A stretch of 64,000 bases of DNA from positions 186,001 through 250,000 of the forward strand of contig JAANYP010002038.1 in NCBI GenBank assembly GCA_020465985.1, written 5' to 3'. This document shows positions 11,705-22,549 of this stretch, piece by piece; the first letter of the stretch is position 1; each line of letters starts with the position of its first letter. The translations under genes and the position numbers were made by a program. This DNA comes from Centrapalus pauciflorus (Eukaryota > Streptophyta > Magnoliopsida > Asterales > Asteraceae). The notes below the pieces were generated by a model that saw nothing but the letters and a program-made list of their open reading frames with translations, did not search any database and was not told the origin of the DNA.

Positions 11705-11969
11705 CTAATGAGATGAGACAACACATTAAATAACTAAATAGATAAAAACAAAAACGATGGAAAAAAAAAGCTACTCTACGTATTATAATGGAATTCTATG
11801 TATAATATGAGATCATTCTATTTAAAATAACGTATTCTATGGGGAATATATGAAAATTCTCCGTAGAATAACTGTATTCTATGTAGAATGTCAGATCATT
11901 CTACTTAGAAAAGAACACTGGTTTCGACAGCCCAAAAACAAAAATACTCCAAATCAAACGTACACTTAC
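11705..11969. repeat. Palindromic-word array in transposase intron 2
   Basis: The intron between exons 2 and 3 contains CTACTCTACGTATTATAATGG, TCATTCTATTTAAAATAACG, CTCCGTAGAATAACTG and ATTCTATGTAGAATG forms. It has the same word as the other MULE introns. Confidence 0.7.
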
Positions 11970-12769
11970 TTGTTTGCAGAGTATGTGGCGTCAGCAGAGA
12001 CAACATCCCCAAAAGTTTTGTAGTTCAATTTCATGGTTTCGTCAGCCCAAAACAAACATACTAGCCCACGCTGTTGCATTTATACTCACAGGAAAAGTTT
12101 GGAACGACGTTTTCTTTGCTTATCAAGCAGTCAACCACCATTTGAGCATCGTTATCACCAATGAACCGATTCAGATCTCTTTTAAAATTTTTGGATGCGT
12201 TTCTACTAAATTTTAAGTTCTTATAACCACCGGCAATGTCAGACAAGTATCTACGAGCAACAACAGGACCAACATTCGCCCTGGACATGTCGTGTAACAA
12301 ATACTTATCAGCAAAGTCAAGCTGTCTGCGCTTCTTAAGCATGTGTTTCCTGTTATCTGATAACAACTGATGGCTGTGCCTCTCGACAAAATCATATACA
12401 AGGTACTTTTTTGAAGCCACAGATAACAACTTGATCTTCACACAGGCGCCACATTCTGCTCGACCGCTTTTCCCTCTACGGAGTTTGTTCTCAGGCGCAG
12501 GATTGCCTTCTTTGTTGCATAATATATATTTGATTGTAACAAACTCATCGCTGTTCTTTTTTGTTGTTCCTTTCCTAGTGTCAAAACCAGATAAATCAGC
12601 ATACTTTTCATACATTCCAATAGCATCGTCCAGCGACGAATACACACTATTTTTTGTGGTTTTAAATGAGACGGAACGTTCGGTATCCAATATCTCCCTC
12701 CACCGGGAGTTGTCTCCTCAAAACCCACATCCTTTAGCAAGGTCTTTAGCGTTTTATCTTTACCCAAAT

Positions 12770-13253
12770 CTGTGATTTCAAATATATAATATAGCTTATG
12801 AAATATGAAACATCAAAAGATAATATAAACTCTAATAAAAAAATACATATTAAATAATCCAGAATCTATATATGCTTATAGAATATCTATCCAGACAACA
12901 AAGAATAACAAATCTATATAGATTTGAAGGCATTCTATAAAACTCTACGAAGAATATAAAATATTCTACGTGGAAAAATAATATTCTATATAGAATGCAA
13001 TATATTCTACATTGAATACATAATATTCTACGTAGATGCGTACAATCTATAATAAAACTATGCGGATTGCATACAATCAAATAAAAGAAAGGCTTCAGAC
13101 AATTATCTAACACTAATATTGATAATAAAACTACTATCAGAAACTTAGAATAACGATGGGAATAATACACTAACAGAAAAACTACATTTTAAAACTTATT
13201 ATGAATAAACATTAAATAAAGCAACGATTACTCTAATCAAAGATAAACATGAC
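12770..13253. repeat. Palindromic-word array in transposase intron 1, duplicated from the protease intron
   Basis: Bases 12768-13015 align directly with 7862-8112 (same strand, shared blocks such as AAATATGAAACATCAAAAGA), then the word array continues to about 13080. Because the two host genes lie on opposite strands, this DNA serves as intron in opposite senses in the two genes. Confidence 0.75.
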
Positions 13254-13569
13254 CTGGATTAGCAAAAAAACGATCATCGACCTCCTCATCGGCTGCAAAA
13301 CCATTTGGAACTACATTACATGGGGTTTGTTGAAATATATCGGTCGACTCCATGGCTTCAGGTGAAAGAAAAAAAAAATCACAGAAGGGGTTTTCGGGGA
13401 CAAAAAGGAAATGAGCTTCTTCTTGCCAGAAAAAATGGAAGAATAAGAAAAAAATTAATAACACACTCATTAATGATTGCAGAGTTAATTATATGACAGA
13501 AGCGTAGAAACTTACTTTTCTGAAGAGTCGCATGAAACAATGAAAGAGAATGACTGTTTTGCCCTTAGT

Positions 13570-13757
13570 GGGGACTGCCATACTTGATAATATTTACAAC
13601 TATGTCATTGATTATCCACCCTTGATCCTCTTAATCCAAGGGCTGAGATTAGTTCTTAGGTTCCCACATTATTTAATATCCACCCTTGATCCTCTTAATC
13701 CAAGGGCTGAGATTAGTTCTTAGGTTCCCACATTATTTAAGGTTCTTAAAAGAACCC
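13570..13757. repeat. Right terminal region of the MULE with a 64-bp direct duplication
   Basis: A 62-63-base block beginning ATCCACCCTTGATCCTCTTA occurs twice head to tail, at 13614-13676 and 13678-13740, and is followed by GGTTCTTAAAAGAACCCA, a short hairpin. This sequence style (CCCTTGGATTAAGAGGATCA on the other strand) is what I recall from plant MULE termini. The element end is placed by this and by the switch to (AT)n. Confidence 0.5.
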
Positions 13758-13758
13758 A

Positions 13759-13866
<108 letters not shown>

Positions 13867-13929
13867 TAAAAAGACGTACCCTATGTATCTAGGGAATTAT
13901 ATAACCATCATTTTTATGCATACAGTCAA

Positions 13930-14345
13930 ATGGAGGGCTGCAAATGGGTCGAGCTTGATTCGTTTTGGGTAGGCTCCAGCTCGACTTGTTAGCTCGACGA
14001 ACTTGAAAACGAGCTTGGCTCGAGAAGTACTCAAATAAGGCTCGAGCTCGACTCGAAAAACCTAAATTTCTATAATAATTTTTGAGTTTGTTTTTTTATA
14101 TGCATATAGCTCGAGCGCAAACTCCATAAAAATCTTAGCTCAATACTTGAAAAGCTCGAATTGCTTAATAAAAGATCGACTCGATATGTGTATATAAGGC
14201 TTGATACTCAAATTACTTGATAAGTTTGACGTAATATATACATACATAGAAGACTCAAAAAGCTCGATAAAAAATCGAGCCGAGTCATTTAAAGCTCTAG
14301 CTCAGCTCGTTAATTTTTTCGAGCTTGAGATCGAGCTGGATGAAG
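13930..14345. repeat. GCTCGAG-rich dispersed repeat, probable truncated non-autonomous hAT-like element
   Basis: The block starts GGGCTGCAAATGGGTCGAGC and is filled with GCTCGAGCTCGACTCG-type words on both strands. Plants carry many small hAT-like elements that start TAGGGxTGxCAAA and consist of such words (family knowledge). I cannot find the matching second terminus, so it is probably truncated. Confidence 0.4.
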
Positions 14346-14765
14346 TTATGATGTTCAATTGTTTTTGGCAAATTCTGGGTTTTTTTTAAGAAAGTAACAT
14401 ACGTATAATAAGGATCTATTAGTGGTTTTACTTGACCTTTCTATATAACAATTTTGTGTAGTTAGTACGAGACTAATACCAACTATGTGACCCCTAAATA
14501 ATCAACTAATCATAAGCAAGATTAGTTAACCCATTCTCCATTGATTTGCAGATTCGTGCAGACTGCAGAGTACCAAACCTTATTGAATTTTTTATTGAAT
14601 ATTGATTTGCACTTTTGCAAATTCTGAAATGCTCGCTCTTGCCTCTTCGGTCTCCTCACACAGTCAAACGCTCCATAGGTTCAGTTCCGAGTTTCGACTT
14701 CAAAGTTAGTTGGCTATTTCAATTTGTTAGTTTACAAATTAATTAAGAACGTGAATGTCAATTTG
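14346..14765. other. Unassigned AT-rich spacer
   Basis: No coding pattern, terminal repeat or structured RNA is seen in these 420 bases. Confidence 0.5.

Positions 14766-15412
<647 letters not shown>

Positions 15413-15486
<74 letters not shown>
15413..15486. repeat. (AT)n microsatellite
   Basis: About 37 AT dinucleotides flanking the MITE on the right. Confidence 0.98.
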
Positions 15487-15489
<3 letters not shown>

Positions 15490-16200
15490 ATATTCATATA
15501 AAAATTCCAATTAAATAATATGTTTTGTTGCACTATTTTCAATGTCATGTCTTTAAAAACTTCATAATCTGTCATTGTGTAATGGTTTCACGGTACTTCT
15601 CTGAATTTTTCCTCAATCCAAAAAACCGCAAAAAAATATTAATATTAATATCGTATGATTATAAATTGGGTAAAAATTGCATACTATATTAAATTATATT
15701 TTTATTAGTAAATTGAAAAAGAAGTTTAAATTTTAAATGATTCAAATATAAATAGTAACATATGTGTCAAAAATAAATAACATCTCAAGAAATAAATAAT
15801 ATCTCATTAGTATTTTTAATAATCGTATAATAAATAACATAAACCACGTGATAAACAAAAATAAAAAAATCAAACTCATTGAAAAACAAAAGTATGAATA
15901 TTGAATTTGATGGATTGTATATTGATATAAAGGAAATAGACGATATCTGTAGATGAAAATCCAAGTGATAGTGATAAGATATAAATAAAATAAAATAAAG
16001 ATACACAGAATAGGAATCAAACCCATGCCATTAGAGTTCCAAAGTGAGATGACTACCAGCTGAACCAACATATTATCTATGATTTTTAGCGAGCAAACAC
16101 ATATAACATAATACTGGACTGTTGTGCTATGTTAACATATTAAATTTTTTTGGGCCCTGGGCAGTGGCCCAGGTGGACCAGGCCCAGGGCCGGCCCTGCA
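15487..16200. other. AT-rich segment ending in a hAT-like terminus
   Basis: There is no coding pattern between 15487 and 16140. The last 60 bases are GC-rich and end AGGGCCGGCCCTG at about 16187-16200; on the minus strand this begins CAGGGCCGGCCCTG, the form typical of plant hAT ends. A related end occurs at about 14833-14860 and 14998-15020. I cannot pair the ends into one element. Confidence 0.35.
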
Positions 16201-16449
16201 TCCAAACATCCCATAAGATAGCTTACGAGCTATTATATATGACTGTGACATTGGTACAGACTAGAGGTTGAAGGAGAAACTTACTTTTGAAGTAACTCCT
16301 TGTTTTCAGTGTTTGACTATCAAAGTTCCATGTCCATTCAATAACGAAAGCAGAAATATAAATACAATAGGATGGGCCAACGGGCCAATAGACCAATGAC
16401 ACATAATAGGCTAAGGCTAAACATTATATCTAAGCCATCGGTTAATAGT
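16201..16449 (-). repeat. Partial 3' LTR of the Ale-like Copia
   Basis: On the minus strand a polypurine tract GCGGGGGAC lies just after the RNase H stop and is followed by TATTAACCGATGGCTTAGAT, where an LTR start TGTTAAC would be expected, so one G to A change is inferred. The LTR is cut off at 16200. Confidence 0.55.
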
Positions 16450-18064
16450 CCCCCGCAGTTTGAGGGGGAGAAGGACGAACACTCAAACTAGAACGAAAAT
16501 CGGCAAATAGTTGAAACGGTAGACCTTTGGTGAAGATATCAGCATACTGGTAGCGAGAAGGAACATGAAGAACACGAATATGTCCGGCCGCCACTTTGTC
16601 ACGGACAAAATGAATGTCAATCTCGATGTGCTTCGTGCGTTGATGCTGAATAGGATTGGAAGACGGGTACACAACACTAACATTGTCGCAGTACACAATT
16701 GAAGCAGATTGCAAGGGAAGATGTAACTCACACAGATTGTTACGAATCCACGCAGTTTCAGCGACAACATTAGCGACACCTCGATATTCGGCTTCGGCGC
16801 TGGAGCGAGAAGTAGTATTTTGACGTTTGGATGACCAAGAGATGATGTTGTCACCCAAAAACACGCAGTATCCAGATGTGGATCGACGGGTGCTCGGACA
16901 CCCAGCCCAATCAGCGTCTGTGTAGGCTGTGAGTTGAAGCAAGGGAGAACGGAAAAGCTGGAGGCCAAGATCAGTGGTGCCACGAATGTAGCGTAGAACT
17001 CGTTTCAAAGAATTTAGATGAGGCTCTCGTGGATCATGCATTTGGAGGCAAATTTGTTGGACAGAGTATGCTATGTCCGGACGAGTGAATGTAAGATACT
17101 GTAGAGCACCTGCGAGACTGCGGTATTATTCAGGATCAGAGACCGGAGTGCCATCCGGACCAACTTTGCTTTCACTGTCAACTGGAGTGCGACAAGGGTT
17201 GCAATTAAGCATGTGAGCACGTTCGAGAATTTCCATGGCATATTTGGATTGGGAGAGGAACAAGCCGGACGAGTTGCGAACCACGGAAATGCCCAGAAAA
17301 TAATTTAGCAAACCAAGATCAGTCATGGCGAACTCTGTGTGAAGTAAGGCAATAATCCGCTGTAGAAGAGCCGTAGACGAAGCCGTGAGAATAATGTCAT
17401 CAACGTACAGGAGAAGGGATGCAAGTTCAGACCCACGTCGGAAGATGATAAGTGAGGTGTCAGTTTTGCTGTGAATGAACCCGACACGTGTGGCAAAGGA
17501 AGCAAAACGTTGAAACCAGGCTCGTGGAGCCTGTTTGAGGCCGTATAGGGATTTCTGCAGGTTGCAGACATAATCAGGATGAGTAGCATGCTTAAACCCT
17601 GGAGGTTGATGCATATAGACGGTCTCAGAAAGGTTGTCATGAAGGAAGGAATTTTTGACATCTAATTGGTGAATGGGCCAATCACGAGAGACCGCAAGGC
17701 TCAGGACAGTACGTATTGTTGCAGGTTTGACCACAGGGCTAAAAGTCTCATCACAGTCAACTCCTTTTTGTTGGCTCCATCCATTTGCAACCAAACGGGC
17801 TTTGTACCTACTCAAAGTACCATCAACATGATACTTATGTCTAAACAGCCACATAGAACGAACAATATTAACTTTTGGTGGCCGCGGGACAAGTTTCCAC
17901 GTACCGTTTTTAAGTAATGCATTAAATTCGTCTTTCATAGCATTTTGCCAGTCAGGGGATTGAAGAGCAGTTAGGTAAGAGGTAGGAAGAGGAGAGACGT
18001 GAGAGACATTGAGATTGAGACGATTGACTGGTTTAGTGATGCCAGATTTGGAGCGTGTGACCAC
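16442..18064 (-). pseudogene. Copia RT-RNase H polyprotein fragment (one in-frame stop)
   Basis: Reverse transcriptase spans roughly 17126-18064: linker VTRSKSGITKP, WKLVPRPP, RYKARLVANGWSQ, QLDVKNSFLHD, SLYGLKQAPRAWF and the catalytic LLLYVDDIILTAS. A TAA at about 17123-17125 interrupts DPE/YRSLAGALQYLTF; the same frame goes on into RNase H (TAYTDADWAGC, SSAEAEYRGV, DNVSVVYPSSNP, RTKHIEIDIHFVRD, ADIFTKGLP) and stops at 16442. The catalytic Asp and Glu of RNase H are present. The single stop suggests a fairly young copy. In life it would copy element RNA inside virus-like particles. Confidence 0.85.
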
Positions 18065-18098
18065 GGGATGAGGTGGAGGAGGTGAGGTTTGGTATGAT

Positions 18099-19469
18099 TG
18101 ATAAACCCAGTCGTATGAGCCTCAAAAATAACCCAAAAACTCTATATAGATAGGGCAAGTGGGATCGACTCCACAGGGAATGTTAGGTTGCTAAACTAGT
18201 CTGAACACTGCTTGGATTAAGCTTGAAATCATTTGCTTTTGAACTAATTTCCTACTGTAAAGTACTATTGTGGCAATGTCACACACAAGAATTGAATTTA
18301 AGAAGTGTCACTAGAGGAAAGAGGGTGTTTGCTCTCTCGTTATACACACTATGGCAATTCAGAATGTTATGGATTCCATTTACATGAATTGATATGAATT
18401 CGCAACTTATGCTCCAAAACAACGTATACCACTCTATTGACTGTCTTCCTCCCCTATAAAGAGTGGGCACAACCAATGACATGGATATCAACCATTTCAG
18501 ATACACTCACTGTTCGCTCACATTTATTCATGCAAATATAATCCCGTTTACAGTTTCCATATGAATGAATTGGTTTTCACAACAAATATTCTTAAGACGA
18601 AGTATGCACCGTCTATTAATTGTCTTCCCCATATTAATGAGCCGGCACAACTAATGATATTACTATACCCCGTTATATTCAATACCCATTGATTACGACC
18701 ATTCATTCACATGCATGTTTCACAACTAATGTTCTTAAGACAGCGTATGCAACTTCTATTAATTGTCTTTCCCTTTGTCACAGAGTTGGCACAACTAATG
18801 AGATCACTATACACTGTTACATACAACCCTCGTTGTTCAACACACATTCATTCACAAATAAGATCCACAACCCCTTTAAGCACAAATGGAAACTGAATTT
18901 AATCAAACATTCATTCAAACCATAGTATGCAAACTAAAGAACAAACACCACAAAGGTATTTAGCCGAGCATAGCTTAGATTAACTTACTAACAATGTCAA
19001 ACACGGATGAAAACATTAAAGCTACCAATATTGTGTAAATACAATTAATTGGACTCCAACGCTTGATCTTTGTTCGATTCCTGTTGCCTTCCTCCTCTGA
19101 TTCGCCTCCCAAAATCGCACCTTTGTGTGTGTGGAACTGCCAAATTGCGAACCCCTTCAAAATGGTAACTTCTGCCCTAAAAAACTGCAGCTTTCGCACA
19201 ACTGCCGCACCAGCGTCGCCTCTGGCGTCTGAGACGCTGGCTAGGACGCTCAGACTCTGTTTCAGGGAGTTTTGGGCGTTTCCTTGGCGTCTGGGACGCT
19301 GGCTAGGACGCCCTGCACGAAATTCACCTTCCAAGCTGCCATTTCCTTTACTTTCTTGTCAAGCAACTGAAATTACAAAAATCTACATTAGCAGTACCAA
19401 TTATCTCGCATTTACACAACAAAACATAGCAAAAACACATGAAAATAGCAGTGATTATATCACTGATCA
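18099..19469 (-). repeat. 3' LTR of the Athila-like element (1371 bp)
   Basis: Starts on - at 19469 with TGATCAGTGATA directly after the polypurine tract and ends TTTATCA at 18099, giving TG...CA ends. It contains three diverged copies of a roughly 140-180 base unit (around 18385-18480, 18565-18660 and 18710-18805, each with the ...CTATTGACTGTCTTCC / ATTAATTGTCTT core). Near its start it has an AGCGTC/GACGCT cluster (19205-19320). Confidence 0.8.
19205..19320. repeat. AGCGTC/GACGCT cluster in the 3' LTR
   Basis: About ten GGCGTC, GACGCT and GGACGCC hexamers in 115 bases, arranged as imperfect palindromes such as GGCGTCTGAGACGCTGG. The 5' LTR has the same cluster at about 28850-28960. Confidence 0.7.
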
Positions 19470-19480
19470 AACCTCCCCAA
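19470..19480 (-). promoter_or_regulatory. Polypurine tract of the Athila-like element
   Basis: Reads TTGGGGAGGTT on -, immediately before the LTR start. Athila-type elements typically have a GTGTGGGGAGG-like tract here. It primes plus-strand DNA synthesis. Confidence 0.7.
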
Positions 19481-20313
19481 CTTACACCTTGATCGTCCCG
19501 AACAAGGCATCAAAACAGAGATAAAAAGGATGAAACGATTGAGTTTTCCAACCTTAAAAGCATGAACTTTTGGCATGATAAAACAGTGAATGATCAAACT
19601 CAAATGCTAACGTGTTCAGGCTATGGGCTTTCCTTCCTAATAAATCCTTAGGCATTGATTTTTAGCTCAAGGTTATGAGTTACTTCACTTAACACCCAAT
19701 TGCACACTTATTTTGGAGCACTTTTCTGCTCTGTATTTCAAGTTGATACTAACACTTCGATCATGACTTTCTAGGAAGTCCATGTAACAGGATTTAGGTC
19801 AATCGATCCCAAACCAGACGGTCTTAGGTGATTAGGCATGACGGTACCCCACAGACTTAATTTCCCGAACTTACTAGGCCACGTGTTAGCTTATTCAACT
19901 CTTTTTTTCTCTTTTCCTTTTCTTTCTTCTTTTTTTTTTATATTTTTATATTTTCCGTGCAATGCATACATTACTCTCCCCCTTATTGACATCAATGCCA
20001 AAGATTTATTAACGAAGGAACCAACCAATAACTCCCATGCTAAACACTTACACTCAATCATACTTCCTTTTTCATCAAACCCAAAAGCTACTTTCTCTTA
20101 AAACTATCAAACTCATGGTGCTCACCCCTCTTGAACTCTCATCTTCACACTTTGCACAAACCAATCATGTATAAGCAGTAAAGGAATGATCATGATACTA
20201 CCACCATAACAACAGTTGCAAACATAAACTAAACACCTAAGAAAACTACTGAAACTGGAAAATGCAATAAATTAAACAACGGAAATGAAACGAAAGTACC
20301 CGAGGATGGAACA
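19481..20313. other. Noncoding 3' region of the Athila-like element
   Basis: 833 bases between the extra ORF and the polypurine tract. I see no ORF of coding character and no repeat array; one T-rich tract is at 19900-19950. Confidence 0.6.
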
Positions 20314-21831
20314 TCATCTCATATATGGTGGTGGCCCAAAAATGCCACTGAAGTAAGCCGCAAAGCCATGTTGATCTCGTGTTTGAGGTGCGGATGGAGG
20401 CTGATGAAACGGTGCCAAAGCAGGATGTGGTACCGGGTTAACCGTGCCTCTGTCAATAGTCTCATAACTTGGAGATTGGTACATATCAAGTGGTGTGTAG
20501 GGCAGGCTAGCCCTATAGTCACTGTAATGCCTCAACTCGTCCTCGTACTGCCACTGCTGGCTGTACATATATGCATTCAGGAATGTACCGGCCCTTACAC
20601 CTAGGTAGATGTCGTCCAACTGCCTCCTCTGCGCTCCTACTTCAGACTGCAGCCAATTAATTTGCCTTTGCTGCTCCTCCATCACCCTATCTTGCATCTC
20701 TGACCTCTCTCGCTGCTCATTTCTCATGCCAGTGACTTCTGTGCTCAAGCTAGATAACATCTGTACAATGTTGCTTAAGTCTCCTGCCTCACCTCTCCGA
20801 ACCGCTCTGCTTTGTTTTCTTTCCGTCCTCTCCTCCTCTGGATATGGTGTCACTACACTTTTCTTCGTCTCAGTGTCATAGATCTCATACCCGTCCTCAG
20901 CTTCTCTCAATACAATGTCTTTCATAGAGCTGACCTTGATCCATAGACTACTCTCCTTGATGAACCTGGCGGGGGTATTTTCAACCATAGCACCTTTCAC
21001 CTTCAAGTATCTGGACAACAGCCACATGTGAGGTATAACCCGTCTCTCCCGGGTGTTGTACATATTCCACAAATCGTCCATCACGATCCAGGCAAAGGAG
21101 AGGGGTTCCTCTCCGGTCAGCAAGGCATGCATAACACTAACATCCTTCAATCTCACCTTGCTCAGATCCCCTGTCCTTGGTAAAATATTCGTAATCACGA
21201 TCTTATGAAGTACTTTAGCCATCGGCTGCAAATCACCTCGTTTGAAGTCCCTATACTTGGATACCCGTTCCCTGGGAAGATCAAAGGCCGCCATCACCTT
21301 CCTCAACCAGACCTCGGAATACATCATTCCCGTGCCGGCTAGATATCCCTCAGTTCTGTACACATAAGGTTGCCTCTCACCGTCCCTCATGCACCCGGTA
21401 TCCAAAGCAAAAACTTCCCTTAAATCTGCGGCTGTCATCCGGATCTCTGTATTACCCACTATGCCTATCAAGGTGTAGTTACAGTCGTCAACCCCTCTCC
21501 CGAGTCGTAATTTTGACATCCATTCTGCTACCACAAAGGGGTACAACTCCTCACCTCCTAACTCCAGAACTTTCTCCCAGCCCAGTGCTTGAAACAATTC
21601 AATCACACCGTAGTTACCGAACTCATCCTTATCCAGCTTTTTCTCATAAATGAACTTTGTGTCCTCCCCCCACCTTTCCATAAATAGCTCGGCCCTGATT
21701 CTTTCATCGTGCTCGGACAGAAGCTTTGTCGAATCCCATACAGCAGGGGGACGAACATTTGGTGTGGCTGAAGCTGTTTTCTTTCGTTTTGCTATGCTCT
21801 TTTGCCTTTGAGATGGCGATGCCCCCGACAT
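20314..21831 (-). CDS. Athila extra ORF (historically env-like), 505 aa, open
   Basis: An uninterrupted reading frame of 505 codons from ATG at 21831. The N-terminal tail is basic (KSIAKRKKTAS). Residues about 45-300 look like the plant retrotransposon domain common to Athila third ORFs (RWGEDTKFIYEKKLD, YPFVVAEWMSKLRLG, IRMTAADLREVFALDTG). A probable coiled coil follows at about 345-415 (MQDRVMEEQQRQINWLQSEV), then a proline- and tyrosine-rich tail. I see no signal peptide or membrane segment, so the old name env-like is not supported here. It lies between pol and the 3' LTR, 718 bases after the pol stop; how it is expressed is unknown. The full open frame suggests recent activity or selection. 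Confidence 0.8.
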   Translation of the reverse strand: MSGASPSQRQKSIAKRKKTASATPNVRPPAVWDSTKLLSEHDERIRAELFMERWGEDTKFIYEKKLDKDEFGNYGVIELFQALGWEKVLELGGEELYPFVVAEWMSKLRLGRGVDDCNYTLIGIVGNTEIRMTAADLREVFALDTGCMRDGERQPYVYRTEGYLAGTGMMYSEVWLRKVMAAFDLPRERVSKYRDFKRGDLQPMAKVLHKIVITNILPRTGDLSKVRLKDVSVMHALLTGEEPLSFAWIVMDDLWNMYNTRERRVIPHMWLLSRYLKVKGAMVENTPARFIKESSLWIKVSSMKDIVLREAEDGYEIYDTETKKSVVTPYPEEERTERKQSRAVRRGEAGDLSNIVQMLSSLSTEVTGMRNEQRERSEMQDRVMEEQQRQINWLQSEVGAQRRQLDDIYLGVRAGTFLNAYMYSQQWQYEDELRHYSDYRASLPYTPLDMYQSPSYETIDRGTVNPVPHPALAPFHQPPSAPQTRDQHGFAAYFSGIFGPPPYMR

Positions 21832-22549
21832 GATGAAACCTGATCAACGGATGAGGAGAAATGTGAGAAAGACGAGAGCAACAATGGTGCGACCGTTCGG
21901 CGTCCGCTAGAGAGAGAGAGATGAGAGCGTTTTTAGAGAGAGAAGGAACGGTAGGTGAGAGTAAATGAGGAGGATGAGGGTTTAAAAGATGAACAATCGC
22001 TTGGGCGTCCCACTTAGCGTCTAAGACGCTGCCCAGCGTCCGTTCGGCGGTTAATAGTGTCCCCAAAACGCTAACCCTCTGTTTGCCAATTAATTCCAGC
22101 CTCTAGGACGCCCGCTCAGACGCCCATCACTTAGGCGCACATCCGTCCGCGTCCCCAGCGTCCTGCCCAGCGTCCCAAACGCAGGCCCAGCGTCTGAACT
22201 CCTCACTGAGCGTATGAAGGACGCTCACACTCTGTTTTGTAATTAATTATGGCGTCCCCGACGCCCACTTAAACGCTGGTGCTCCAAATTCACTCAACAC
22301 TCGTCCTACAAGCTTTTCAACTTCCATTCGCTCGATAACGGCCACTCCCGCTCATTTTCGAATTAAAAATACACACTAAATTAATTAAACACAACTTTAA
22401 ACAAACACAAAAACAACCATTTTCGTAGGGGACACGACTATACTTAGCACGTATAGCAAGCCTTTAAACCACCTAATTACTTAGATGGACGAGTTTAGTC
22501 TCGTGAGGGTTTGCAGTGAATATACCCACAAAATTCATACATGCTTTAC
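21832..22549. repeat. ORF spacer with AGCGTC/GACGCT array
   Basis: Between 21990 and 22290 there are more than twenty GCGTC or GACGC pentamers (AGCGTCTAAGACGCT, CAGCGTCCTGCCCAGCGTCC and similar) in otherwise AT-rich DNA. The same word is clustered in both LTRs. The rest of the spacer (22291-22549) is AT-rich and would carry any promoter or splice acceptor for the downstream ORF; nothing distinct is seen. An AG-rich run is present at 21910-21955. Confidence 0.7.

Larger units (their letters stand above)
9920..13353 (-). pseudogene. FAR1-type MULE transposase gene, two or more frameshifts
   Basis: Five exons can be read on -: 13353 to about 13254, 12769-11970, 11704-11404, 11353-10784 and 10495-9920, with GT/AG borders. 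The start MESTDIFQQTPCNV is taken because it lies in a separate first exon. Exon 2 has the FAR1 zinc-binding DNA-binding domain (IKYILCNKEG, AECGACVKIK, VERHSHQL). The MULE DDE core follows: Asp in FGDVVSADATY, Asp in IVTDQDAS with CMWH after it, Glu in TTSLSESENSFF. Exon 5 has the SWIM region, where CxC is changed (DCDFRMF, second Cys is Phe) but CRH is kept, then a zinc knuckle CRSCNSQTNHDSRNC. Frames shift at the A6 run (T6 on +, 12650-12655) and near 12061. It would cut and rejoin element ends in the nucleus; this copy is inactive. Confidence 0.8.
1..13757. mobile_element. Autonomous Mutator-like element (FAR1 transposase plus Ulp1-like protease), left end outside the window
   Basis: Two multi-exon genes converge: a Ulp1-like protease gene on + ending at 9071 and a FAR1-type MULE transposase gene on - (13353 to 9920). 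Plant MULEs that carry a C48 SUMO-protease-like second gene are an established class (often called Kaonashi-like). The right end is placed near 13757, just before an (AT)n tract, because a terminal-looking sequence (13570-13757) ends there. The left end and target duplication lie before base 1, so the boundary is unproven. Both genes are broken by stops and frameshifts and the element has received at least three later insertions (fold-back element, two solo LTRs). All its introns and spacers share one palindromic word (see repeats), which marks them as element DNA. Confidence 0.75.
16201..18098 (-). mobile_element. Ty1/Copia (Ale-like) retrotransposon, 3' fragment
   Basis: Contains RT, RNase H, a polypurine tract and about 250 bases of 3' LTR. 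It ends on the right exactly where the Athila-like LTR begins (18099) and on the left at a hAT-like terminus (16200). Gag, protease and integrase are missing. Confidence 0.8.

Noticed and set aside
18150..18180. tRNA-like GGGATCGACTCC near the end of the Gypsy LTR
   Set aside because: Only a T-arm-like stretch; no acceptor stem or anticodon arm. The same sequence recurs at 27935 as part of the other LTR and is common near LTR ends of this lineage.
19063..19524. 150-codon ORF on + overlapping the 3' LTR
   Set aside because: It reads through the GACGC cluster and the polypurine tract; a shadow frame in LTR DNA, repeated only partly in the other LTR.
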